12,964 nucleotides of DNA, taken from contig DATFNV010000600.1 of NCBI GenBank assembly GCA_035266225.1, forward strand, positions 1 through 12,964. The letters run 5' to 3'. Shown here in pieces: positions 1 to 6,205 of this stretch. The position numbers were made by a program, and so were the translations under genes. Below the pieces are notes generated by a model. That model saw nothing but the letters and a program-made list of their open reading frames with translations, did no database searches and had not been told where the DNA came from. Numbering within the stretch: the first letter of the stretch is position 1; every line of letters begins with the position of its first letter. The stretch is from DATFNV01 sp035266225. Its GTDB lineage: Bacteria > Planctomycetota > Planctomycetia > Gemmatales > Gemmataceae.

Positions 1-1581
1 GTCGATACGCTGTCGATCATCCGCGAGTACGGCTTGCCCGACAAGTTCCCCGAGGACGTCCTCGAAGAGGCCCGTGCCGCCGCCGCCGCCTTCCGCGAGG
101 ACGACCTCGCCGGCCGCACCGACTTCACCGGCGACCTGGTCATCACCATCGACCCGGCCGACGCCCGCGACTTCGACGACGCCGTGTCGCTGCTGATCGA
201 CCCGCGCAGCAAGCACTGGCAGCTCGCCGTCCACATCGCCGACGTGGCCCATTTTTGCCCGCCGGGTGGTGCGCTCGACAAGGAGGCCCGCAAGCGCGGC
301 ACCAGCGTCTACCTGCCGCAGCGCGTGCTGCCGATGTTCCCCGAGATCATCTCCAACAGCCTTGCCTCCTTGCAGCAGGGCCGCGTGCGCTACGTCAAGA
401 GCGCCCTGATCGACTTCACCCCCGCGGGGCAGCGCACCCGGGTCGGCTTCCACGACGGCGCCATCCGCGCCCGCAAGCGCTTCAACTACGATCAGGTAAG
501 TCAGATCCTGGAAGTTGCCGAAGCCCACGGGGCGCAGCGGGCGGTGACAGCCGACGTCGATGAGGAGTTGGTGGCGCTCTTGTTGCGCATGCGCGACCTG
601 GCGATGATCCTGCGAAAGCGGCGGCGCAAGCGCGGGGCCCTGGAATTGAACATGCCGGAGGTCGAGCTGGAGTACGACGAGCAGGGGCGCGTCAGCGGGG
701 CGCACTTCGCCAAACAGGACGTCAGCCATCAGATCATCGAGGAGTTCATGCTCGCCGCCAACGAGGCGGTGGCCGAGCACCTCGCCGGCCTCGGCGTGGC
801 GTTCCTGCGCCGCGTCCATCCCGCTCCGGACCCGGCGAAGCTCGAGGCCTTCCGCGACTTCGCCCGCGGCTTGGGCTACAAGGTCGAGAAGACCGTCGAT
901 CGCTTCACCCTGCAACGCATCCTCGAACAGTCGGCGGCGCGGCCCGACATGCACGCGGTGCATTACGCCCTCTTGCGCTCGCTCAAGCAGGCCGTGTACA
1001 GCCCCGACGAGGAGGGGCACTACGCCCTGGCCAGCGAGACGTACTGTCACTTCACCTCGCCGATCCGCCGCTACCCCGACCTGACGGTCCACCGCCAGCT
1101 GGGGCAGTGGCTGCTCACCGGCCGGGCGGGCGGCGCCGAGGCGGAGCTGCACGCGCTCGGCCAGCATTGCAGCAAGATGGAGCGCCGGGCCGACCTGGCG
1201 GAACGCGAGCTTATCAAGGTGAAGCTGCTGGCCTACCTCGAAGAGCGACTTGGGACGGAGCTGGAAGTCATCATCACCGGGGTGGCGGACTACGGCTTCT
1301 TCGGGCAGGCGGAGCAATTCCCCGTCGAGGGACTCGTCCACGTCAGCACGCTGAGCGACGATTACTATTACCACGACGAGGCGGCGCACAGCCTGACGGG
1401 TCGGCGCACCGGGCGGACGTACCGGTTGGGCGACAAGGTGCAGGTGAAGGTGGTGCGGGTGGACGTGCAACGGCGGCAGCTCGATTTCCGGGTCAGCGAC
1501 CGGCGGCGCGAGCGCGGCGAGGTGCGTGAGGAGCCGCCACGGCCGCGGCCCGGGCGGCGCCGGCACCAGGAGAGCGAGTAG
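1..1581 (+). CDS. rnr: Ribonuclease R (RNB-family 3'-5' exoribonuclease), 5'-truncated by window edge
   Basis: This is the C-terminal 526 residues of an RNase R, a processive hydrolytic 3'-5' exoribonuclease that degrades structured RNA and takes part in rRNA/mRNA quality control in the cytoplasm. The frame is open from base 1, so the start and the N-terminal cold-shock-like domains lie upstream; full-length relatives have roughly 700-800 residues. The RNB catalytic motif DPADARDFDDA is encoded at 151-183 and carries the metal-binding aspartates. The family signature HFTSPIRRYPDLTVHRQ is at about 1048-1098. A C-terminal S1 RNA-binding domain spans about 1255-1500, with GVADYGFFGQ and GLVHVSTL recognisable. 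The protein ends in a short Arg/Pro-rich tail instead of the long Lys-rich tail of E. coli RNase R. RNase II is the alternative, but the sequence around the catalytic motif and the S1 domain fit RNase R better. The next gene starts 81 bases downstream. Confidence 0.93.
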   Translation, partial: VDTLSIIREYGLPDKFPEDVLEEARAAAAAFREDDLAGRTDFTGDLVITIDPADARDFDDAVSLLIDPRSKHWQLAVHIADVAHFCPPGGALDKEARKRGTSVYLPQRVLPMFPEIISNSLASLQQGRVRYVKSALIDFTPAGQRTRVGFHDGAIRARKRFNYDQVSQILEVAEAHGAQRAVTADVDEELVALLLRMRDLAMILRKRRRKRGALELNMPEVELEYDEQGRVSGAHFAKQDVSHQIIEEFMLAANEAVAEHLAGLGVAFLRRVHPAPDPAKLEAFRDFARGLGYKVEKTVDRFTLQRILEQSAARPDMHAVHYALLRSLKQAVYSPDEEGHYALASETYCHFTSPIRRYPDLTVHRQLGQWLLTGRAGGAEAELHALGQHCSKMERRADLAERELIKVKLLAYLEERLGTELEVIITGVADYGFFGQAEQFPVEGLVHVSTLSDDYYYHDEAAHSLTGRRTGRTYRLGDKVQVKVVRVDVQRRQLDFRVSDRRRERGEVREEPPRPRPGRRRHQESE

Positions 1582-1662
1582 GAATTGCGGCCGGGGAATG
1601 TTTTTCCATGTACAGTCCGTGGCCGGCTGCGACGTTAGTTATGCAGAGAGAGGCTGGCTCAC

Positions 1663-2181
1663 ATGGATTCACGGCAAGAACGCGCCGTCGCGCTTCTGCT
1701 CTCGCAGCGGGCGATGCTGCTGGGCTACATCGTCTCCATCGTGCGCGACCCCGACCTGGCCGAGGACGTCTTCCAGAACGTCGCCATCGTCGTCCTCGAC
1801 AAGGCGGGCGCGGTGGCCAAGGACGAAGACTTCCCCGTTTGGGCGCGGCGCGTGGCGCGCTTCGAGTCGCTGACCGCGCTGCGGCAGCGCAAGCGGGCGC
1901 CGGAATTGCTCGACCAATCGGTGCTGGAGCTGCTCGAGGACCAGTGGTCCGCGACCGACGCCACCCCCGCGCCGGCCCGCAAGGCGCTGCGCGAGTGTGT
2001 CGAGAAGTTGTCGCCCTACGCGCGGCAGCTCATCCGGCTGCGCTACGTCGATGAGCTGTCGGCCCTGGACGTCGCCGAGCGCCTCAACCGATCGCCGAAC
2101 ACGATCTACGTCGCGCTGAGCCGCACCTACCGTCACCTCGCCGGCTGCGTGCAGCGCCGGCTCGCCCGTGAAGGAGCGTGA
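1663..2181 (+). CDS. ECF-type RNA polymerase sigma factor, Rhodopirellula/Verrucomicrobium family
   Basis: This is a 172-residue sigma-70-like factor that would direct RNA polymerase to a small regulon. Region 2 lies at about residues 18-46 and includes RDPDLAEDVFQNV, the core-binding and -10 recognition helix. Region 4 lies at about 115-168, with the helix-turn-helix ALDVAERLNRSPNTIYVALSR recognising the -35 element. Length and pattern fit the planctomycete/verrucomicrobial ECF subfamily (TIGR02989-like), which is usually followed by a FecR-like membrane regulator. Here the following gene has the FecR-like N-terminus only. The ATG start is preceded by a weak purine-rich GAGAGAGG about 9 bases away. 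The 81-base leader contains a GGAAT...GTC arrangement (1595-1617) that loosely resembles an ECF promoter and could mean autoregulation; I do not rely on it. Its last codons contain the ribosome-binding site of the next gene. Confidence 0.86.
   Translation: MDSRQERAVALLLSQRAMLLGYIVSIVRDPDLAEDVFQNVAIVVLDKAGAVAKDEDFPVWARRVARFESLTALRQRKRAPELLDQSVLELLEDQWSATDATPAPARKALRECVEKLSPYARQLIRLRYVDELSALDVAERLNRSPNTIYVALSRTYRHLAGCVQRRLAREGA
2171..2176 (+). promoter_or_regulatory. Ribosome-binding site AAGGAG inside the end of the sigma gene
   Basis: AAGGAG lies six bases before ATG 2183 and overlaps the last codons of the upstream sigma gene. It decides the start of the next gene at 2183; the in-frame GTG at 2168 would leave no Shine-Dalgarno sequence. 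The arrangement implies coupled translation of sigma factor and partner. Confidence 0.75.
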
Positions 2182-2182
2182 C

Positions 2183-2635
2183 ATGACCGAGCGCACGCCC
2201 CCCGAGGGCCGACCGCCGCAGGCAGACGACGAGGCCTTCGCCATCCAGGTGCTGCGCTACCTCGACGGCCTGGCGACAGTGCAGGACGTGAGCGAGCTGA
2301 AGGAGGCGCTGGCCACGCGCGGCGAATGTCGAGCGTTGTTCGTGCGCCTGTGCCGCCTGCACGGCGAGTTGAGCGAACTGTTGGCCCCTCAGCGGGCCGC
2401 CGCCATCAAGACTGCCGAGGCGCCGCAATGTGCGCGGCCAGCCTCCCCCCGGGGGGAAACCGAGTCGCCCCCCGGCGCTGCCGTGCTGCCGGCCCGAGCC
2501 GATGCGGCCTCGGCGGTCTCCTTGGCGGAGCCGAGTGGCGGGCCGGACCGACCAACAACCGGAGATCCCCCCGGTACGGTCCGGCCCGCCGAGGATACCG
2601 TCGATTACGTCGAGGACGAGGACACGACCCACTGA
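2183..2635 (+). CDS. FecR/anti-sigma-like N-terminal domain protein lacking a membrane anchor
   Basis: This encodes 150 residues starting one base after the sigma stop codon. Residues 16-68 (core IQVLRYLDGLATVQDVSELK, then ALFVRLCRLHGELSELL) resemble the short helical N-terminal segment of planctomycete FecR-like proteins, the part thought to bind the cognate ECF sigma factor. In relatives a transmembrane helix and a large periplasmic domain follow. Here the remainder (about 72-150) is low-complexity, rich in Pro, Ala, Asp and Glu, ends in an acidic DYVEDEDTTH, and has no membrane segment. It may therefore be a cytosolic anti-sigma or sigma-adaptor, or a gene truncated when downstream DNA was rearranged. 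The stop codon directly abuts a stem-loop repeat and a broken WD40 gene, which favours truncation. Position next to the sigma gene and the strong ribosome-binding site support expression; the role is inference. Confidence 0.62.
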   Translation: MTERTPPEGRPPQADDEAFAIQVLRYLDGLATVQDVSELKEALATRGECRALFVRLCRLHGELSELLAPQRAAAIKTAEAPQCARPASPRGETESPPGAAVLPARADAASAVSLAEPSGGPDRPTTGDPPGTVRPAEDTVDYVEDEDTTH

Positions 2636-2637
2636 GC

Positions 2638-2683
2638 CGCCGCTTGCGGCTTCGCAGTCCATCTTGCGAAGCCGCAAGCGGCG
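2638..2683. repeat. Stem-loop repeat copy 1 (19-bp arms), possible bidirectional terminator
   Basis: The perfect arms 2638-2656 and 2665-2683 (core CGCTTGCGGCTTCGCA and its complement) enclose an 8-base loop. It begins two bases after the TGA of the FecR-like gene and is followed by CACTTTT, so it may terminate transcription. The same core recurs at 3102-3144 and 6162-6205. It looks like an interspersed REP-type element of this genome. Confidence 0.85.
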
Positions 2684-2691
2684 CACTTTTC

Positions 2692-3094
2692 CCCATCCGC
2701 ACTGCCTCCCGGGTGTCTTCCGTGAGCCCTTCGCCCGACGGCAAACTCCTGGCCACGGCGGGGCGGGACGGCAACGTCCGGCTCTGGGACGTCGCCTCTG
2801 GCCGGGAGGTTAGCGTTCTGGGGAAGGACCGGCAAGGAATTGGGCCGCTGCCAGGGACTCGTCCGCGGCGCCTACAGCATCTCCTGCTCCCCCGACGGGC
2901 GCCTGCTGGCGGCCGGCGGCGGTGACGGGGCCGTTCATCTCTGGGACACCACGACGTGGCGGCAGCGGCGGGTGCTGCGCGGCCACAACGGCGCCGTCAC
3001 CGCCCTGGCGTTCCTGCCCGGCGGTCGGCTGATTTCGGCCAGCGCGGACACGACGGCGCTCGTCTGGGACGTGTCGGCCGCCGGGAGCGATTGA
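2692..3094 (+). pseudogene. WD40-repeat gene remnant, 5'-truncated and frameshifted
   Basis: About three WD40 repeats of a beta-propeller are visible. The first (SPDGKLLATAGRDGNVRLWDV, encoded near 2731-2793) is in one frame. From about 2825 the homology moves to another frame, where TGKELGRCQG continues into SPDGRLLAAGGGDGAVHLWD and then a third repeat containing GRLISASADTTALVWD, ending with TGA at 3092-3094. The shift falls in the GGGGAAGGACC run around 2820-2830 and corresponds to one extra base (or two missing). No start codon or ribosome-binding site is seen, and the homology begins just after stem-loop copy 1. Intact WD40 proteins in Gemmata-like bacteria have many repeats, often fused to kinases or ECF sigma factors, so most of the gene is missing. 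A short in-frame product from an internal start near 2840 cannot be excluded, but three repeats cannot close a propeller. Confidence 0.75.
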
Positions 3095-3101
3095 CTCCTT
3101 G

Positions 3102-3144
3102 AGCCGCTTGCGGCTTCGCATGCCCTGCGAAGCCGCAAGCGGCT
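3102..3144. repeat. Stem-loop repeat copy 2 (19-bp arms)
   Basis: The arms AGCCGCTTGCGGCTTCGCA (3102-3120) and its exact complement (3126-3144) enclose a 5-base loop TGCCC. It sits between the WD40 remnant and the convergent minus-strand gene, and its right arm runs into that gene's TAG stop codon (3143-3145). Either strand would form the same hairpin, so it could end transcription from both sides. Confidence 0.87.
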
Positions 3145-3586
3145 AAACCGTGTCGTTGGGCCAAACGCGGACGCTGAAGCCTTCGAGGTCGATGTCCTCG
3201 CCCTTTTCCGGCTCGCCGGCGGCGCCGCGTTCGAGGCTGACGCGCAGCAGCAGCCAGACGCTGGCGGCCTCGCCGGTGTGGTCGTAGCCGTGGGCGTCGG
3301 TGTCGCCCTCGACGAGCCAGCGCCAGGTGCGGCGCTCGCTGCCGGGGTCGGCTTCTTCCTGCCACCCCTTCAGCACGCGGGCCACCGCCTGCACGGCGGC
3401 CCGCCACGTCTTTGCCTCGGCGAGTTGCAGCCGCCACTCGTCGGGCCCCTTTTCCAACTCCACGCGCGGCAGGTTCTTGACGGCCTCGAACAGGCGGTGC
3501 TCCAGGGCCGAGGCGCGCCACGGGGACCAGAGGTGGACCGTCACCCGCGGGGTCTCGAACGCCAGGGCGTACAGATCGACGCGCAT
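3143..3586 (-). CDS. Conserved-looking hypothetical protein, 147 residues
   Basis: I do not recognise the family. The start at 3586 is chosen because GGGAGAAG lies seven bases upstream on the minus strand; the frame stays open about 20 residues further upstream with no better signal. The protein is soluble, with no signal peptide or membrane segment. It opens with a strand-like MRVDLYALAF and VTVHLWSPW, has a helical middle with LEHRLFEAVKNL and AVQAVARVLKGW, and ends with strand-like VWLLLRVSLE and GFSVRVWP. This alternating mixed alpha/beta pattern and GC-rich third positions support a real gene. Its stop codon is embedded in stem-loop copy 2. It is divergent from the MFS transporter with 158 bases between the starts, so the two may share a control region. 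No function can be given. Confidence 0.7.
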   Translation of the reverse strand: MRVDLYALAFETPRVTVHLWSPWRASALEHRLFEAVKNLPRVELEKGPDEWRLQLAEAKTWRAAVQAVARVLKGWQEEADPGSERRTWRWLVEGDTDAHGYDHTGEAASVWLLLRVSLERGAAGEPEKGEDIDLEGFSVRVWPNDTV

Positions 3587-3744
3587 GCGCACTTCTCCCG
3601 GCGATGGGCAACCTGTGTATCCTAGCGATTCCCTCGGCGCCGCCAAAGCCGGAAAAACTTGCCCGATCGCGGTTGCAGGGCGAGCCCGACTCGCCTAAAT
3701 TCTTTCTACACGCCGCATTACCCCGCCGCACCCCCGGAGGCCGA
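3587..3744. promoter_or_regulatory. Divergent intergenic region between the hypothetical gene and the transporter
   Basis: These 158 bases separate the starts of two divergent genes, so promoters for both should lie here. The segment around 3695-3715 (AAATTCTTTCTACACG) is locally AT-rich compared with its surroundings. I could not assign clear -35/-10 boxes. Confidence 0.35.
3736..3740 (+). promoter_or_regulatory. Ribosome-binding site GGAGG for the transporter
   Basis: GGAGG precedes ATG 3745 by four bases and decides the start. The frame is open 47 codons further upstream (to 3604), but that extension is Pro/Arg-rich and precedes the first hydrophobic helix of the family without any similar signal. 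Confidence 0.7.
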
Positions 3745-5046
3745 ATGAACGCCACCCGCGTGAAACTTTGCGTGATGATGTTCCTCGAGTTCTTCATCTG
3801 GGGCGCGTGGCTGCCGCTGGCCAATAAGTACCTCCTTGGGCTGAACTTCAGCGCCGGCGAACGGGGCTGGATCTTCAACGCCTTCGCCCTGGCGTCGGTC
3901 ACGGCGATGTTCTTCAGTACCCAGTTCGCCGACCGAAACTTCGCCGCCGAGCGCTTCGTCGCCTTCAGTCAACTCGTCGGCGGTCTGGCCATCCTCGCAC
4001 TGACCTGGACGACGAGCTTCTGGCCGTTCTTCCTGCTCATGTTGGTCCACTGCCTCTTTTACGTGCCGACGATCTCGATCACCAACTCGATTGCCTTCGC
4101 CAACCTCAAGGATCCGCAGAAAGAGTTCGGCCCAGTGCGGTTGTGGGGGACCATCGGTTGGATCGCGGCGAGCGTACCGTTTACCTTCATCCTGGTGGAC
4201 TGGGCGAAGGTGAGTCCGATGCACGAAGTAGGCTTCATCAACTGGCTCGGGGAGGCGCTGGGGACGCCGATGGAGGGGGTGGCGGCGCACGAGGCCATCC
4301 GCTACACCTTCCTCGTCGCCGGCATCGCCTCGATCGGCCTGGCCGCCTTCAGCCTCATGCTACCGCACACGCCGCCGCGGCCCGCGCCGGAGGGCGGCGA
4401 GAAGTTGGCCTGGCTCGAGGCCATGAAGCTGCTACGGGTGCCGTTCGTCCTCGTCCTGTTCATCGTCACCTTTTTCGATGCCGCGGTCCACCAGTGTTAC
4501 TTCGCCTGGACGGCCAATTACCTGGAAAGCGTCGGCGTCCCGGCCAACTGGCTCATGCCGGCCATGAGCATCGGCCAGGTCGCCGAGATCGGGACGATGG
4601 CCGTCCTTGGCTACTGCTTGACACGGCTTGGCTGGCGCTACACGATGGTCATCGGCATCCTTGGACATGCGGCCCGCTTCGGCGTCTTCGCCTTGTTCCC
4701 CGACCGGAACCTGGCGATCGCCATCAACGTGCTCCACGGGATCTGCTACGCCTTCTTCTTCGCCACCGTTTACATCTTCGTGGACGAGTTCTTCCCCAAG
4801 GACGCCCGCTCCAGTGCCCAGGGGCTGTTCAACTTCCTGATCCTTGGGGCGGGGCCCTTCGTCGGAGGATTCGTCTGGCAGTTCCTCGGGGATGCCGTTA
4901 CTGTGGACGGCAAGGTCCAGTTCTCCCGCCTGTTCCTCTTCCCCTCCGCGGTCGCCGTCGGGGCCGCCGTGATCCTGCTTGTCTTCTTCCATCCGCCGGA
5001 AAAGAAGCGGGTGGAACTGGAGGGAGCCCCGGCGCCGGCCCATTAA
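3745..5046 (+). CDS. MFS transporter, nucleoside:H+ symporter (NupG/XapB-like)
   Basis: This encodes a 433-residue inner-membrane protein with about twelve hydrophobic segments, the usual size of the major facilitator superfamily. It resembles the nucleoside:proton symporters NupG and XapB. The N-terminal helix region MFLEFFIWGAWLPLANKYL corresponds to the FLQFCLWGSW region of NupG. The loop before the fifth helix has PVRLWGTIGWI (residues 130-140), the family's conserved R-x-WGTIG motif, and the preceding helix has the PTISITNSI pattern. The C-terminal half keeps QVAEIGTMAVLGY and HGICYAFFFATVYIFVDEFFP. A short polar tail (PPEKKRVELEGAPAPAH) ends the protein in the cytoplasm. Substrate is inferred to be a nucleoside or related compound, but planctomycete members are uncharacterised, so another sugar-like substrate is possible. 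It stands alone, followed by a GC-rich hairpin. Confidence 0.85.
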   Translation: MNATRVKLCVMMFLEFFIWGAWLPLANKYLLGLNFSAGERGWIFNAFALASVTAMFFSTQFADRNFAAERFVAFSQLVGGLAILALTWTTSFWPFFLLMLVHCLFYVPTISITNSIAFANLKDPQKEFGPVRLWGTIGWIAASVPFTFILVDWAKVSPMHEVGFINWLGEALGTPMEGVAAHEAIRYTFLVAGIASIGLAAFSLMLPHTPPRPAPEGGEKLAWLEAMKLLRVPFVLVLFIVTFFDAAVHQCYFAWTANYLESVGVPANWLMPAMSIGQVAEIGTMAVLGYCLTRLGWRYTMVIGILGHAARFGVFALFPDRNLAIAINVLHGICYAFFFATVYIFVDEFFPKDARSSAQGLFNFLILGAGPFVGGFVWQFLGDAVTVDGKVQFSRLFLFPSAVAVGAAVILLVFFHPPEKKRVELEGAPAPAH

Positions 5047-5053
5047 AGAAGCG

Positions 5054-5093
5054 GGGGACCACCCCGGCCCGTCCCGGGGCCGAGGCAGTCCCC
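5054..5093 (+). terminator. Nested GC-rich hairpin after the transporter, likely terminator
   Basis: The outer arms GGGGAC (5054-5059) and GTCCCC (5088-5093) enclose an inner hairpin CCCCGG (5062-5067) / CCGGGG (5074-5079) with a six-base loop. It starts eight bases after the transporter stop. No T-tract follows, so termination is plausible but not shown. Confidence 0.45.
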
Positions 5094-5108
5094 TAAGCTG
5101 AATCCCGC

Positions 5109-5125
5109 GCCGCCCCGAGGGCGGC
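5109..5125. other. Short GC hairpin in the leader of the kinase gene
   Basis: GCCGCCC and GGGCGGC (7 bp, loop CGA) form a tight hairpin in the 254-base stretch between transporter and kinase. It could be a second terminator stem or a 5'-leader element. The rest of this stretch (5126-5300) shows only a GATAAT-like box near 5232-5239 as a possible -10 element. Confidence 0.4.
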
Positions 5126-5300
5126 GGCTCAACGGTTGGCTGCCGACTCCATTCTAATTCACGAGCGCCGCGGTGGACGCCTCTCCGCCGCTGCGGCGCT
5201 CACTTTTCCTGCACCGGCCCCGGCGCCCCGGCCGATAATACCCGCGACACTTGCTTTCCCTTCGCGTGGCGTTCTGCCGATTCCCGTCAAGGCCCGACGC

Positions 5301-6143
5301 ATGCAGCCTTTGCCGACCATTCCCGGCTACGAGTTACTGGCTCCGCTCGGCGGCGGACCCATCACCTGCGTCTACGGCGCGCGCGACGGGGCCGACGACG
5401 AGCCCTGTGCCGTCAAGGTGCTCCGGGCAGAATGGGAAGACGATCCCACCGCCATCAAGCTGCTCCAGCGCGAGGCCCGCGCCGGCCTCGGCGTGCGCCA
5501 CCCCCACCTGGTCCGCCTCTTGCACGCCCACGTCCTGAGGCCGCCGTACTTCCTCGTCATGGAATTGCTCCCGGGCGAGTCGCTGCGGCGGCGGCTGCGG
5601 CGCGACTACCGCCTCGACGTACACACGACGGTCTGGGTGGCGCGGCAGACGGCCGAGGCGCTGTCGGCGCTGCACCGGGCCGGCTTCGTCCACGGCGACG
5701 TCAAGCCGGACAACGTGCGCCTGGTCGAGGACGGCACCGCGGTCCTCATCGACCTCGGCTTCGCCCACCGCCCCGGCGAGAACGACGCCCTGCTGCGCGA
5801 GGGCTACGTCCTGGGCACGGCGGACTACCTGGCCCCCGAGCTGTGCCGGCCCGAGCCGCAAGGCGGCGAGGCCAGCGACCTGTTTAGCCTGGGGGTGACG
5901 CTGTTCGAGACGCTGACGGGGCAGCTGCCGTACCCGCCGGGGACGCTCGGGCAGACGTTCCGCCGCCACGGCTGCGACCCGCCGGCCGACGTGCGCCGCT
6001 GCGGCGCGCGGCTGCCGCGCGAGCTGGCGCAGCTGGTGACGCGGCTGCTGGCGCGGCACCCGGAAGAGCGCCCGAAGGCGGCGGCGGTGGTACGGCAGCT
6101 GATCGCGCTGGAGATCGCGGCGCTGCGGCGCCGCGCGGGGTGA
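5301..6143 (+). CDS. Serine/threonine protein kinase, kinase domain only, non-RD type
   Basis: This is a 280-residue Hanks-type kinase that would phosphorylate Ser/Thr on cytoplasmic partners. The glycine-rich loop is LGGGPITCVYGA (16-27). The ATP-binding lysine is K39 in CAVKVL, the helix-C glutamate E58, and the catalytic loop HGDVKPDN (131-138) has catalytic D133 and N138. The Mg-binding DLG (151-153) replaces DFG, the APE motif is at 178-180, and R257 in HPEERP closes the fold. The arginine of HRD is replaced by glycine, making it a non-RD kinase, usually not controlled by activation-loop phosphorylation. There is no membrane helix, sensor or WD40 tail, unlike most planctomycete kinases. 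ATG 5301 is preceded by AAGG eight bases away; the frame is open to 5136, but that extension is Pro/Ala-rich and less likely. It converges on the ACT gene, with a stem-loop between them. Confidence 0.88.
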   Translation: MQPLPTIPGYELLAPLGGGPITCVYGARDGADDEPCAVKVLRAEWEDDPTAIKLLQREARAGLGVRHPHLVRLLHAHVLRPPYFLVMELLPGESLRRRLRRDYRLDVHTTVWVARQTAEALSALHRAGFVHGDVKPDNVRLVEDGTAVLIDLGFAHRPGENDALLREGYVLGTADYLAPELCRPEPQGGEASDLFSLGVTLFETLTGQLPYPPGTLGQTFRRHGCDPPADVRRCGARLPRELAQLVTRLLARHPEERPKAAAVVRQLIALEIAALRRRAG

Positions 6144-6205
6144 GCCGCTTGCAACCCTCTTGCCGCTTGCGGCTTCGCAGGAACGATTGCTAAGCCGCAA
6201 GCGGC
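6144..6205. repeat. Stem-loop repeat copy 3 with duplicated half-arm
   Basis: The perfect arms GCCGCTTGCGGCTT (6162-6175) and its complement (6192-6205) are followed inward by an imperfect GCA/TGC extension. The half-arm GCCGCTTGC also occurs at 6144-6152, directly after the kinase TGA, so the right arm could pair with either. The right arm touches the TAG stop (6205-6207) of the minus-strand ACT gene. It lies between convergent genes and may terminate both. Confidence 0.82.

Noticed and set aside
2997..3902. 301-codon minus-strand frame overlapping the WD40 remnant, the 147-residue gene and the transporter start
   Set aside because: The translation is Arg/Pro/Ala-rich without any motif and conflicts with the better supported genes.
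4143..5096. 317-codon plus-strand frame in another phase inside the transporter gene
   Set aside because: Arg/Gly/Leu-rich shadow; the transporter frame has clear membrane helices and NupG-like motifs.
2640..6205. Stem-loop repeats as classic intrinsic terminators
   Set aside because: Only copy 1 has a short T run (CACTTTT); copies 2 and 3 have none. They are therefore listed as repeats with possible terminator function, not as proven terminators.
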